64,000 nt of DNA from positions 120,212,126 through 120,276,125 of the forward strand of contig CP136069.1 of NCBI GenBank assembly GCA_032622095.1, read 5' to 3'. The notes under the pieces were generated by a model, which worked only from the letters and a program-made list of their open reading frames with translations, searched no databases and was not told the DNA's origin. The stretch is from Siphonodentalium dalli. Its lineage: Eukaryota > Mollusca > Scaphopoda > Gadilida > Siphonodentaliidae. The position numbers were made by a program, and so were the translations under genes. Position 1 is the stretch's first letter. The number at the start of each line of letters is the position of its first letter. Positions 26,281-37,837 of this stretch are shown here, piece by piece.

Positions 26281-26395
26281 CAGTGTCATTGATACTTTCA
26301 TTATTATTCTCTACTCCACCTTAATATACTACGCCCACCAATTATTATTATTATCTACTCCACCTTAATATACTACGCCCACCAATAATTATTAT

Positions 26396-27380
26396 TCAAC
26401 GCGATCTATTACTTCCTATAAAATTCATGTCCCGCGGAGGGTAACGATTCGGTGAAAGATGGGGAATCATTACTAGATGAAAGGCGTGTAAATTCGGGCG
26501 GTATAAATGTAGGCCTAGGCGGTATTAGAATCGACGAACACGTTTCCCGTTACTATTACGTGTATGTATGTAATTATTTCGAATATATTGTTATTGTTAA
26601 TAGTAACCACTTGAATTTAGAGTTATCCATCTTACAACCGCAATTTGTCCATTTGAGCACGTGCTTCTGGATAATATCTGGTCCACAAACAATAGAAACA
26701 GCAAACTTCAAACATCCATATCTATATCACTCTGAGCTTTGATGGGTGGGTTTCTCATCTCGACTCAAATATTTTTGACCCCCGAAGCCAAAGAAGTAGT
26801 AATTTAGGAGCGTCTGATCGAATTGATAAATAGACATATCCCAGCCATACCCATGGCTCATAAGTCTAAAATACTTCGTTTTAGTTTGAATTAAAGTTGC
26901 CTATTTTCGAGGTATCACGTTTTTGGATGTTATTTTTAGGCCGCTAACCCCGGTTTGGTGTGTTTTATTATCATGATTTTGAATGTTAATTAGGCTAATG
27001 GCTCAGATTTAATTTAAATCAGCAACTGAAACTAATAGAAACTGGACGAATAAAGTCAAGTTGGGAGAAGAGGAAAATTTGAAAACAAACAGTAAAATCG
27101 TGAGGAGGCGGCACGTTTTTGGAGGGGCGTTCAGGTTACATTAAACGCAGTTACATTTTTATTTAGTCTTATTGATACTCCATTCCTTTATATAATCGAT
27201 TCGATGGCAATTATAAACCTATTGTTTGGTGTTTTCTTTGCAGATTCAGCACCCCTGTGCTCGGGAACTGAATCAACAATTAATCAAATGCCTTAACCTT
27301 TTTTCTGCGACAAAAGTAAATGACTACTAAAAGTTGAGGTCATAATAATTGTGCCTGGTTAAACCAAGCCTGTGTTTATT
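26396..27380. other. Intergenic with half-copy of the 19.5 kb fold-back
   Basis: 26617-26830 resembles one arm of the fold-back at 19524-20394 (TTAGAGTTATCCATCTT, GGTGGGTTTCTC-TCTCGACTC). The remainder shows no gene. Confidence 0.4.
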
Positions 27381-27832
27381 GTGCCTGTCATTTGCAGAAT
27401 GGGGTCCCCATGCAGATGGTGAATTTAGTGACCCTATCCCGGGCTGACGCTATCCCGCATATATAGCGGGCTATCATAACAAAATTCACCCTCTGGTGAA
27501 TAATTCTGCGTATGACTCATCTGCTATGGGAGACATAGACTCAGATTGAAGTTTCCAAAATGGTGAATATTGTGATGTACGCCCATTGGGAACTTCGATT
27601 ATGCAATGTGTCGTCTGCCAATTTGCGGATATAGGGAAACTAAACTAAAACAGAAATAACATCTATGTGAAGATGTTTCTATAGAATTTTGATAATAAAG
27701 AAACTTTCCAGAGAAGAGGAGGCATAACCAGAATGAGACCCCCAGAGGGTGAATTTAGTGATACTAGCCCGCTGTGCGGATAGCGTCACATAATTCACCC
27801 TCGGGGGACCGCATTCTGCAAATGACAGGCAC
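27381..27832. mobile_element. MITE with 21-bp terminal inverted repeats
   Basis: GTGCCTGTCATTTGC at 27381 pairs with GCAAATGACAGGCAC ending at 27832; the perfect match covers 21 bp. Each end is followed by its own hairpin with GGTGAATTTAGTGA and TTCACCCTC arms. The length is 452 bp and it is non-coding. Confidence 0.6.
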
Positions 27833-28049
27833 ATTACTTATAGTCTTGGATTAAATAGACTGTGACGTCGTTCATTTCAGGGTGTTGTTCCTGGTAGGAT
27901 GCCTATATTTTATAGAAAATGGACGAAAGGTTAGTACACAAATAAACTCTACAAATCTAAAGAAGGATTGTGCATAGTTATCTAATGGTTGATAGATTAG
28001 TTTATTTTGAAATAAGCCACCGCAATCCTATCAAGGTGTGTGTATTCAA

Positions 28050-28740
28050 ATTTGAACAAGACCGATTTCAAAACTTTTTCCACGCACGTCATAATACACT
28101 ATGATTTACCCATGCATGCAACAAGGCCGATTTCAATAGTTTTCACGCACGTCATAATACTTTATGATTTACCCATGCATGCAACAAGGCCGATTTCAAT
28201 AGTTTCCACGCACGTCATAATACTTTATGATTTACCCATGCATGCAACAAGGCCGATTTCAATAGTTTCCACGCACGTCATAATACACTGTGATTTACCC
28301 ATGCATGCAACAAGGCCGATTTCAATCATTTCCAATCACGTCGTAATACTTTATGATTTACCCATGCATGCAACAAGACCGATTTCAATCATTTCCACGC
28401 ACGTCATAATACACTATAATTTAGCCATGCATGCAACAAGGCCGATTTCAATCATTTCTACGCACGCCATACTACACTATGATTTACCCATGCATGCAAC
28501 AAGACCGATTTCAATCATTTCCACGCACGTCATAATACACTATGATTTACCCATGCATGCAACAAGGCCGATTTCAATCATTTCCACGCACGTCATAATA
28601 CACTATGATTTACCCATGCATGCACAAGACCGATTTCAATAATTTCCCAGCACGCCGTAATACATTATGATTTATCCATGCATGCAACAAGACCGATTTC
28701 AATAATTTCCACGCACGTCATCATACTTTATGATTTATCC
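28050..28740 (+). repeat. 63-bp minisatellite, about 11 copies
   Basis: Unit about 63 bp containing CACGCACGTCATAATACACT and ACCCATGCATGCAACAAG. Because 63 is a multiple of three it leaves an open frame of 200 codons with a 21-residue repeat. That frame breaks at a 1-bp deletion near 28624 and has no start context or domain, so it is not called as a gene. Confidence 0.75.
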
Positions 28741-29747
28741 ATATGCAGAAGTTTCGAGCACTTACTACCGGTCATGGGGTATGCAGCGTATAGTATGTTG
28801 GCTAGCAACAATTGCTTTGTATGTCATCCGTGTACCTTCTATTTATGACAACATACCAAAATGTCACATGTGTAGTCGACATGTATAAACGTATTGCTGT
28901 AACTTTTACAATAACTTTTTGCATATATAGCGATATCATACTACTATAGTATAGTGAACATGGCCATCACGAGTTCTTTGTAATGCGTACAGGTCACGGT
29001 GTCTGCTCGTCGTGCATTCTCAACTCTATTTCCCCCCAATATGACATATTAAAAAGCGTCATAAAGTTATAGGTGAATTGGCCTTTGATTGTGTTTATAT
29101 TCAGTGTTCCATACCAATTTTCACGAAACCTAGTATTTTACTTGTGTATAAAATAACTCGTTTAGTACAAGACGTGCCATCGGAAAGACACTGTCCCTCA
29201 CTTGTCTGCTATAGTGTCTCCTTCTCACACTCTCTTTTCTCTCTCTGCCTCCTGCTATCCCTAACAATATTTTATTCGTATCTTATCTTATTCCTAAAAC
29301 CAATATTTCCAACCCTTCCGTCTGCACTATACCCCTCCTTCACACATTGGGACGGGGCACGTAGACAAAGAGGTGAAGACTTCATATTGCCTGATCCTCG
29401 TTTCCATATATTAACACTTTTATTTTCTACATCGTTTGGTGTTGAATATTCCATCGATTTATTTCATATAGTATATTGGCGAGATGCTGGTAGCCCCTTT
29501 ATTCTATACACATGTACATGTATATTCACAAACTATAACCGTACAGAAAACTCATATTTTTGCCGTGTTTTTTAACCATTTTGAATATGCGGTGGTTTAC
29601 AAATTGGCCGTAAATTGCTGCATGGCGTTATCGTAAACTGATGCATGGCGTTATTGTTTTGAAGGGTAATCAATACTAATCATGTTGGGTTTAATTGTTA
29701 TATTGGTAATGGGGTTAGCGGTTGTTATGTCTTGTCCGGTCGATATT
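28741..29747. other. Intergenic; target site of the palindromic element at its end
   Basis: A 165-codon ORF at 29078-29575 is hydrophobic because of a CTCTCT tract and has no recognised domain. It is left uncalled. Confidence 0.4.
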
Positions 29748-29753
29748 GCTGTT
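29748..29753 (+). repeat. Target-site duplication, left copy (GCTGTT)
   Basis: GCTGTT directly precedes the first base of the palindrome. The same six bases directly follow its last base at 39867-39872. Six bp is the length produced by Polinton/Maverick integrases. Confidence 0.8.
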
Positions 29754-30119
29754 TGATGATAGACCGTCTGTACGGGGGTAAAGAGGGCGTGTCTTAAGCT
29801 CCCCCAATTTCTAAAGGTTCCACAATGCGTCAATGGGTCCTTTGTCCCCCTTTGTTTCGCCCTATTGTCTTAATGGGCCAATGGTAGGGATTTATTAGGG
29901 GTCCTTATTGTATGAAAACCCATCCTTTTCCTTCTCACTTATATGATAGGTAGAATGAATTAATGAAGCCCCTCCTTTTCGTTCTTAATTATTTGATAGG
30001 TTTTAATTAATTAAAGTCGCTCATTCTTAATTATATGATAGGGTACCGAAACTCCTCCTTATTCGAACAACAATGGCCACCAGAATTATTCTGATAACCG
30101 AGCGCCAATGATAGAACCA

Positions 30120-30340
30120 CACGTGAATCGTGCACCTGCTTAGACCGCGCGTTTTCGATGCACCTGCATAGTCACCTGGTTAGACCACGCTATCCTGAAA
30201 CAATGGAATAGTGCACCTGGTTAGACCACGCTATCCTGAAACAATGGAGTCCCGCCACAATTATTTAGCGTCACGCACGCCTCGTGCACCTGCTTAGACC
30301 GCGCGTTTTCGAAAGCGTGCCCAAACCTGACTAATTTATT
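30120..30340. repeat. Short tandem repeats in the left arm (mirrored at 39280-39500)
   Basis: GTGCACCTG-TTAGACC and CACGCTATCCTGAAACAATGGA recur two to three times each. A terminal 1.5 kb without a convincing gene surrounds them; the 76-codon ORF at 30549-30779 and its mirror 38841-39071 have no domain. Confidence 0.55.
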
Positions 30341-31308
30341 CACCCACACCACACGTTCCCCGAACAATGGAATCCAGCCCTTAAATTGGCATTATCAAAT
30401 CCGGAAATCATAAGGGAATCAATCAAAAACGACTTCTGGATTTGATTGACATCTAATGGACAAACATATTTACCATATAAAAGGCTTATGTATCTCAACA
30501 ATGTTATTACAGTTCGCCATTTCGGATGCTCACAACGTATTATAAGGTATGTCTTTATTTATAAAAAGTAAGCCATTTATATTGGCCCTTAAATGTCATT
30601 ACAATGTTATTGTAAACAATGTTACTCACTATTCAAGCAATATTCCCCAATTTTACATAAAAAACACTTTCGAGTTTCCCCATTTGAATATTTTTCTACA
30701 TTCTTTGACAATTTTATCATTTTTAATATGTGTTAAGCCAATGCATTCTCTTATATATGTGAGGCGACCTATCGCTTAATTGTATACGCTAACTATGAAT
30801 GCAGATGGCCGATCACAAACTTTTGAATAGAGAGAAGGCTATTATCGATCGCCTAATTCTACACGCAGTCAAATTTCAATGAATGAGGAATGCTGTTGTC
30901 ATTGTGATGTTTATAGTATTCCGTAGTAAATGATGGATTTAAATTGTATAGTAAATAACGATCAATGCCCCTGTCATGGTAAATCTTTATGCGGTGCGTA
31001 CGACCTTGTATTTAAAAGGGCAAAGACTGTTTGTTAGTTGAATACATACATATTACGGCTCTCATTTTGAACTTGCCTGATGTCCATTATCTCACCGATT
31101 AGGGGCCAGAAATGTTCTATATATATATATGTGTTAGGTTACTTGGTATTATAATGAAATGTGTTAGAAAATATATTGCATTAAAATGTGCATTATTAGT
31201 GAACCCTTTTCGGATCAATAGTGAACTATAACATACATCCTAACTTCATGGTCACATCTTTAGGCACAAATGGGTATTACAATAATACAATAATAACATT
31301 ATACATAT

Positions 31309-31782
31309 TTATTCAGCCATAGATCCACAACATTTTGTACAAGTCATATAACTCTCCTGGTTTCCGTGCGAAAATGAGCAAGGAATAAAATCCTTAAAGT
31401 CGGGAATAGCGTTAGAAATGTCATTCTTGATAGAACGAATAATGTCAAATTCAGCCTCACTTAAAATAAATCCATGCTTCGATGGTTTCATTTCAGCATC
31501 ATTTTTATAGAATCTTCTGACGTGTATTAATCCATAGTCACTCGAGTAGCATAGATACCAGTCACTCCCTATATGATATTCCACCGAACGTTTCTCTGAT
31601 ATCGCCTCTTTAATGTCATCTAAGAATGAACTCATATTGTACCATTCATCTCTGTCCAAAGCAACGCCATACTTGTCAGGAAATATTCCATCATTAAATC
31701 TTCTTATATGTATTTTGTGACCTTTGAAGTCATTGACAGTTACGAATTTCTGGTTCCCAATTTGATGTTTATATACGTCCAT
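31309..31782 (-). CDS. Tandem PC4-like single-strand-binding protein, left copy
   Basis: The ATG is at 31782 (the longer frame would start at a GTG), 157 residues. Two segments resemble the C-terminal domain of transcriptional coactivator PC4/p15. The first, about residues 12-55, has VTVNDFKGHKIHIRRF followed by FPDKYGVAL and an E-W pair. The second, about residues 76-118, has L..IHVRRFYKNDAEMKPSKHGF. The usual PC4 pattern is a V..FKG...V.IR strand pair, then a P-KKG-SL turn and a helix. PC4 binds single-stranded DNA, so a role in replication or late transcription of the element is plausible. The C-terminus has a CTKCC cluster. It is transcribed away from the polymerase gene, with TATAAATAAG about 50 bp upstream. 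The family call is by motif only. Confidence 0.6.
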   Translation of the reverse strand: MDVYKHQIGNQKFVTVNDFKGHKIHIRRFNDGIFPDKYGVALDRDEWYNMSSFLDDIKEAISEKRSVEYHIGSDWYLCYSSDYGLIHVRRFYKNDAEMKPSKHGFILSEAEFDIIRSIKNDISNAIPDFKDFIPCSFSHGNQESYMTCTKCCGSMAE

Positions 31783-31829
31783 GTTCACCGAATGTTATTC
31801 AATAAATGACACCCTTATTCAAACTGCCT

Positions 31830-31839
31830 CTTATTTATA
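31830..31839 (-). promoter_or_regulatory. TATA box of the PC4-like gene, left arm
   Basis: Reads TATAAATAAG on the minus strand, about 48 bp before the ATG; mirrored at 37781-37790. Confidence 0.5.
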
Positions 31840-32381
31840 CATAATATTAGCCAATCATATCCCTTTATTGGGTCATGTCTAAAAATAGAATTTACGGGTA
31901 TGAGTCATGGCTATACTTAGCCGACCTAAGCTTATTTTCGTAACGTGTTCAGACCTGCCTTTTTCAACATTGGATGAATCACGTATGAGTCATGTCTATA
32001 CATCGTATTTAGCCAATCATATCCCTTTATTGGGTCATGTCTAAAAATAGAATTTACACATATGAGTCATGGCTATACTTAGCCGACCTAAGCTTATTTT
32101 CGTAACGTGTTCAGACCTGCCTTTTTCAACATTGGATGAATCACGTATGAGTCATGTCTATACCTCGTATTTAGCCAATCATATCCCGTTATTGGGTCAT
32201 GTCTAAAAATAGAATTTACGGGTATGAGTCATGGCTATACTTAGCCGACCTAAGCTTATTTTCGTAACGTGTTAAGACCTGCCTTTTTCAACATTGGATG
32301 AATCACGTATGAGTCATGTCTATACCTCGTACTTACCCAATCAAATCCCTTAGGTCATGTCTATAAATAGCATTTACTTCA
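31840..32381. promoter_or_regulatory. Bidirectional promoter with 162-bp repeats and AP-1 sites, left arm
   Basis: About three copies of a 162-bp unit separate the two divergent genes. Each unit has two perfect TGAGTCA motifs (31901, 31986, 32063, 32148, 32225 and 32310 starts) and a CCAAT-box-like AGCCAATCA. TGAGTCA is the AP-1/bZIP consensus. Whether it is used here is inference. Mirrored in the right arm at about 37240-37780. Confidence 0.6.
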
Positions 32382-32389
32382 TATATAAG
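32382..32389 (+). promoter_or_regulatory. TATA box of the polymerase gene, left arm
   Basis: TATATAAG, 54 bp before the ATG at 32436. Mirrored at 37232-37239. Confidence 0.5.
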
Positions 32390-32435
32390 TCCTACCAACC
32401 GTCCATCATTCTTATTACTCATTTACTTCCAGAAT

Positions 32436-34537
32436 ATGACGGCTCAACAGATTGCTTACTCTTTGTACCAAAACGGTGTTCGGGCTGAAAACTTCGCCCT
32501 CAACTCGCTTAACAATGGACAATCTGTCAACATTGAGGTTTATAATCAATTACTTCAACTCGAAAGGACGAATCGACAGCCTGCGATATATTTACCACAG
32601 GGATCTATGCAGTATGCACAGCAGCCTATAGTGAATTATCAACAACCTACAGCTCAACAACAGTTTCAACCAGTATATTATGCACAACCGACGCAACAAC
32701 AAGTTGGCATACCCTACCCACAACCTCAGTATATGGTGCCTAGTCAACGACAACCACAGTATATAATGACTACTCAACAACCTCAGCATACAGTACCTAG
32801 TCAACAACTGCAGTATATGATGCCTACGCAACAAGCGGCTCAATTTATTCAGGTACCACCCATCACCGGGACGGGACAAATGGCGACTAACGCACCAGCG
32901 TCTCAACCACCTAATGACGCCACACGTGCAACGGATGTGACTCCATCAGCGCAACCCTCGGATGTGACTCCGTCAGCGCAACCCTCGGACGTTACTCAGG
33001 CGACTCAACCATTCGATGTCATTCAGTCGACTCAACCATTCGATGTCACGGAACAACTTAATGCAAGTGAATCGTCAACTTCTAGTCCATCATCAACTGA
33101 TACTCAACAATCAACTGCTGCTCAACAGTCAACTTCTCAACAGTCAACTTCTAGTCAACCAACCATTTCTACTCAACCATCGACTTCTACATCACACGGA
33201 AAGCCATATTCCATCACTTTAAGAGACATTAAAACATTCAAACACGGTGCGTTCGAAAACATCTATGACATCAAATTCGACAGCAGTCTTATGGGGAAAA
33301 AATTTGTCCTATTACACGACGAATTATTAGCCATGTTCCGGGACGTTATGTCTAGTGTTAGAGGTCATAATGATCATCTCGGCCGTGTCACAATTCGAAC
33401 GGATCAACTGGACAGAGAAATCACAACAGGTTTGAAAGATTGGAAAAATTTAACACCGGAATTAATTATGGAACATATCACCAACGTTTTAACATCACAC
33501 GAAAATATTAATTTAGACCATTCATTCATCGTCACTGTCGGTGCCATAAAAGCCCCTAACGGTGGAAAAGGTGGCCGAGTTTTCGAAGGACCTTCTTCTG
33601 TATTTAAAAAGAATTCTATGGTTGCCATTAAGAATGATGATGTCACGTGTATGGCCAGAGCGATTATCGTCGCTGTCGCTAAAATAAAAAAAGTTCCAAA
33701 TGAGGAATGGCCTTCAGTGAAAGAACAATATCCATCTAAATCAAGACTGAACATATTTTTACAAAATCATATCCTTTCCGATACTTACTACAGAGATCTC
33801 AAAAAGACCACGTGCGAATATCAGAAGCCCGCGGCCATAGCCCTACTAAATGAACTGGAATTACCTACTGATGAACCCGGCTCATTGATACAACTTCAAC
33901 ACTATGAGCACTTCTGGCATATTAATATCATCGTGTTATCTGCAGACTCTGGAAACAAAGTCATCAGGGCATCTTCCAACTATGACAACAACATATATCT
34001 ATATCTACACGATCATCACTTCGACGTCATAAACAGTCCCACAGGATTTCACAATTCGGCATATTGGTGTGAGAAATGTTTAATTCCCTATGACCATAAA
34101 GAAAAACATCTATGCCAGTATATATGTTTCACGTGTAAAGATAAGGAGTGTATCGAAAATGGACCGCTATCTTGTATAAAATGCCATCAAAAGTGCAATT
34201 CAATGGACTGTTTCAAAAAACACAAGACCGGTAACAAACCACTATGTGACCGCTATTGGAAGTGTACCTCCTGTTTTAAAGTTGTGGCTGTGGGAAATAG
34301 GGATATGGATAAAGACCCGCATAGGTGTTATGAATGGAAATGCAACCAATGTAAGGTCTGGATCGTCGGTAGTCACGACTGTTATATCAGAGTGGCATCC
34401 AAGAAGGAAAAAGTGCAGAAGTTTATGTTTTATGACTTCGAAACCTGTCAGGACAAGACGTACCGATTTCCAAATTATCAACCGGCTGGCCAGTGTCCTT
34501 CATGCACCGACGGGCAATCGTGCAACACTTGTAAAAG
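32436..34537 (+). CDS. Polinton-like family-B DNA polymerase, exon 1 (left copy, truncated gene)
   Basis: About 700 residues. Residues 1-250 are Q/S/T/P-rich with short repeats such as PSAQPSDVT. Residues about 260-390 resemble the fold preceding the polymerase in animal Polinton/adintovirus proteins, ending AIKAPNGGKGG. Then comes NDDVTCMARAIIVAVAK, a conserved stretch of these proteins, and a Cys-rich zinc-binding region at about 540-650. Near residue 675 FMFYDFETCQD is the Exo I motif (D-x-E) of the proofreading domain. The frame ends naturally at 34562, but AAAAG|GTACGT at 34537/34538 is a strong donor. Joining to an acceptor at 34691 keeps the frame and the Cys pattern. Everything beyond the next exon is missing: no Exo II/III, no palm motifs (SLYPS, YxDTD). 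The product would be catalytically dead. Confidence 0.7.
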
Positions 34538-34691
34538 GTACGTTTTATTAACAATGCTTTGACAGAATAGATTGTTATATTCTATCTTGACTAATTCTAT
34601 TTTTTAGATGCAAGCATACTACATCGCCATATATGTATCAATAAACGAAATATTTACCTATCATTGTATATCTTGACTAATTCTATTTTAG
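34538..34691 (+). other. Intron of the polymerase gene with duplicated acceptor region
   Basis: GTACGT start, TTTTAG end. TATCTTGACTAATTCTATTTT plus TAG occurs twice, ending at 34607 and 34691; only the second continues in frame into the Cys-rich exon. The palindrome arm ends inside this intron, at 34651. Confidence 0.55.
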
Positions 34692-34969
34692 ATGTGTATC
34701 CTGTAAGCTCCCATATTGTGGATTAAACCGACATTTGCCCTGTTACGTCGTCGCTCAATCAGCGTGTGAAATATGCATGGATTTACCAGTAAACACACAG
34801 TCAAAATGCGACAGCTGCGGGAGTCGATGTGAAATATGTGGGAAACGTGACAAAAAGAAGCAGTTCATGACCAGGCCTTGCGAGGAATGTGGACAACGAC
34901 AATTCGAAGCTAAAGGGCCATCCACACTCCAACAGTTCGGAGATTGGCTGTTTAATGATGCTCACAAAG
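34652..34969. other. Unique spacer at the centre of the palindrome
   Basis: This is the only part of the element not duplicated. It carries the last 40 bp of the intron and almost all of exon 2. Mirror symmetry stops at 34651/34970. At the junction the sequences ATTTCGTTTAT and AAA-ATTTCGTTTAT are shared by the exon end and the inverted intron, a short match that could have guided a template switch. Confidence 0.75.
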
Positions 34970-34983
34970 ATTTCGTTTATTGA
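34692..34983 (+). CDS. Polymerase exon 2, cut at the fold
   Basis: In phase with exon 1 (two bases carried over). About 96 codons, very Cys-rich: CVSC, CEIC, CDSC, CEIC and CEEC pairs suggest more zinc ribbons. It ends with FGDWLF and HKDFVY followed by a stop. In related polymerases a W...H segment like this sits just before a conserved IAHN.KGFD Exo II region, so the exon is truncated exactly where the arms start to mirror. The right-hand gene copy has no counterpart of this exon. Confidence 0.65.
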
Positions 34984-35083
34984 TACATATATGGCGATGT
35001 AGTATGCTTGCATCTAAAAAATAGAATTAGTCAAGATAGAATATAACAATCTATTCTGTCAAAGCATTGTTAATAAAACGTAC

Positions 35084-37185
35084 CTTTTACAAGTGTTGCA
35101 CGATTGCCCGTCGGTGCATGAAGGACACTGGCCAGCCGGTTGATAATTTGGACATCGGTACGTCTTGTCCTGACAGGTTTCGAAGTCATAAAACATAAAC
35201 TTCTGCACTTTTTCCTTCTTGGATGCCACTCTGATATGACAGTCGTGACTACCGACGATCCAGACCTTACATTGGTTGCATTTCCATTCATAACACCTAT
35301 GCGGGTCTTTATCCATATCCCTATTTCCCACAGCCACAACTTTAAAACAGGAGGTACACTTCCAATAGCGGTCACATAGTGGTTTGTTACCGGTCTTGTG
35401 TTTTTTGAAACAGTCCATTGAATTGCACTTTTGATGGCATTTTATACAAGATAGCGGTCCATTTTCGATACACTCCTTATCTTTACACGTGAAACATATA
35501 TACTGGCATAGATGTTTTTCTTTATGGTCATAGGGAATTAAACATTTCTCACACCAATATGCCGAATTGTGAAATCCTGTGGGACTGTTTATGACGTCGA
35601 AGTGATGATCGTGTAGATATAGATATATGTTGTTGTCATAGTTGGAAGATGCCCTGATGACTTTGTTTCCAGAGTCTGCAGATAACACGATGATATTAAT
35701 ATGCCAGAAGTGCTCATAGTGTTGAAGTTGTATCAATGAGCCGGGTTCATCAGTAGGTAATTCCAGTTCATTTAGTAGGGCTATGGCCGCGGGCTTCTGA
35801 TATTCGCACGTGGTCTTTTTGAGATCTCTGTAGTAAGTATCGGAAAGGATATGATTTTGTAAAAATATGTTCAGTCTTGATTTAGATGGATATTGTTCTT
35901 TCACTGAAGGCCATTCCTCATTTGGAACTTTTTTTATTTTAGCGACAGCGACGATAATCGCTCTGGCCATACACGTGACATCATCATTCTTAATGGCAAC
36001 CATAGAATTCTTTTTAAATACAGAAGAAGGTCCTTCGAAAACTCGGCCACCTTTTCCACCGTTAGGGGCTTTTATGGCACCGACAGTGACGATGAATGAA
36101 TGGTCTAAATTAATATTTTCGTGTGATGTTAAAACGTTGGTGATATGTTCCATAATTAATTCCGGTGTTAAATTTTTCCAATCTTTCAAACCTGTTGTGA
36201 TTTCTCTGTCCAGTTGATCCGTTCGAATTGTGACACGGCCGAGATGATCATTATGACCTCTAACACTAGACATAACGTCCCGGAACATGGCTAATAATTC
36301 GTCGTGTAATAGGACAAATTTTTTCCCCATAAGACTGCTGTCGAATTTGATGTCATAGATGTTTTCGAACGCACCGTGTTTGAATGTTTTAATGTCTCTT
36401 AAAGTGATGGAATATGGCTTTCCGTGTGATGTAGAAGTCGATGGTTGAGTAGAAATGGTTGGTTGACTAGAAGTTGACTGTTGAGAAGTTGACTGTTGAG
36501 CAGCAGTTGATTGTTGAGTATCAGTTGATGATGGACTAGAAGTTGACGATTCACTTGCATTAAGTTGTTCCGTGACATCGAATGGTTGAGTCGACTGAAT
36601 GACATCGAATGGTTGAGTCGCCTGAGTAACGTCCGAGGGTTGCGCTGACGGAGTCACATCCGAGGGTTGCGCTGATGGAGTCACATCCGTTGCACGTGTG
36701 GCGTCATTAGGTGGTTGAGACGCTGGTGCGTTAGTCGCCATTTGTCCCGTCCCGGTGATGGGTGGTACCTGAATAAATTGAGCCGCTTGTTGCGTAGGCA
36801 TCATATACTGCAGTTGTTGACTAGGTACTGTATGCTGAGGTTGTTGAGTAGTCATTATATACTGTGGTTGTCGTTGACTAGGCACCATATACTGAGGTTG
36901 TGGGTAGGGTATGCCAACTTGTTGTTGCGTCGGTTGTGCATAATATACTGGTTGAAACTGTTGTTGAGCTGTAGGTTGTTGATAATTCACTATAGGCTGC
37001 TGTGCATACTGCATAGATCCCTGTGGTAAATATATCGCAGGCTGTCGATTCGTCCTTTCGAGTTGAAGTAATTGATTATAAACCTCAATGTTGACAGATT
37101 GTCCATTGTTAAGCGAGTTGAGGGCGAAGTTTTCAGCCCGAACACCGTTTTGGTACAAAGAGTAAGCAATCTGTTGAGCCGTCAT
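35084..37185 (-). CDS. Polinton-like polymerase exon 1 (right copy, truncated gene)
   Basis: Mirror copy of 32436-34537. Only two residue differences are visible: Y to H in SHDC(Y/H)IR and F to C in TYR(F/C)PN, both close to the fold. The reading frame continues to 35059 if unspliced. Past the donor the minus strand enters the mirrored intron and then the spacer in antisense, so no second exon is available. The copy can only make the N-terminal region with the Exo I motif. Its promoter is the mirrored 162-bp repeat region. Confidence 0.7.
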
Positions 37186-37239
37186 ATTCTGGAAGTAAAT
37201 GAGTAATAAGAATGATGGACGGTTGGTAGGACTTATATA

Positions 37240-37780
37240 TGAAGTAAATGCTATTTATAGACATGACCTAAGGGATTTGATTGGGTAAGTACGAGGTATA
37301 GACATGACTCATACGTGATTCATCCAATGTTGAAAAAGGCAGGTCTTAACACGTTACGAAAATAAGCTAGGTCGGCTAAGTATAGCCATGACTCATACCC
37401 GTAAATTCTATTTTTAGACATGACCCAATAACGGGATATGATTGGCTAAATACGAGGTATAGACATGACTCATACGTGATTCATCCAATGTTGAAAAAGG
37501 CAGGTCTGAACACGTTACGGAAATAAGCTTAGGTCGGCTAAGTATAGCCATGACTCATATGTGTAAATTCTATTTTTAGACATGACCCAATAAAGGGATA
37601 TGCTTGGCTAAATACGATGTATAGACATGACTCATACGTGATTCATCCAATGTTGAAAAAGGCAGGTCTGAACACGTTACGAAAATAAGCTTAGGTCGGC
37701 TAAGTATAGCCATGACTCATACCCGTAAATTCTATTTTTAGACATGACCCAATAAAGGGATATGATTGGCTAATATTATG
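37240..37780. promoter_or_regulatory. Bidirectional promoter with 162-bp repeats, right arm
   Basis: Mirror of 31840-32381 with six TGACTCA motifs (reverse of TGAGTCA). Small differences from the left arm: one base missing near 37368, GGAAATAAG for GAAAATAAG near 37520, and GCTTGGCTA for GATTGGCTA near 37603. Confidence 0.6.
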
Positions 37781-37837
37781 TATAAATAAGAGGCAGTTTG
37801 AATAAGGGTGTCATTTATTGAATAACATTCGGTGAAC

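Noticed and set aside
28040-28642. 200-codon ORF with 21-residue repeats
   Set aside because: It is the translation of a 63-bp minisatellite. The open frame follows from the unit length, no domain is present, and a 1-bp change ends it.
29078-29575. 165-codon ORF, hydrophobic
   Set aside because: The hydrophobic part comes from a CTCTCT tract; no domain, no start or splice evidence.
30549-30779. 76-codon ORF in the palindrome arm (mirror at 38841-39071)
   Set aside because: AT-rich, hydrophobic by composition, no motif; identity between arms reflects the duplication, not selection.
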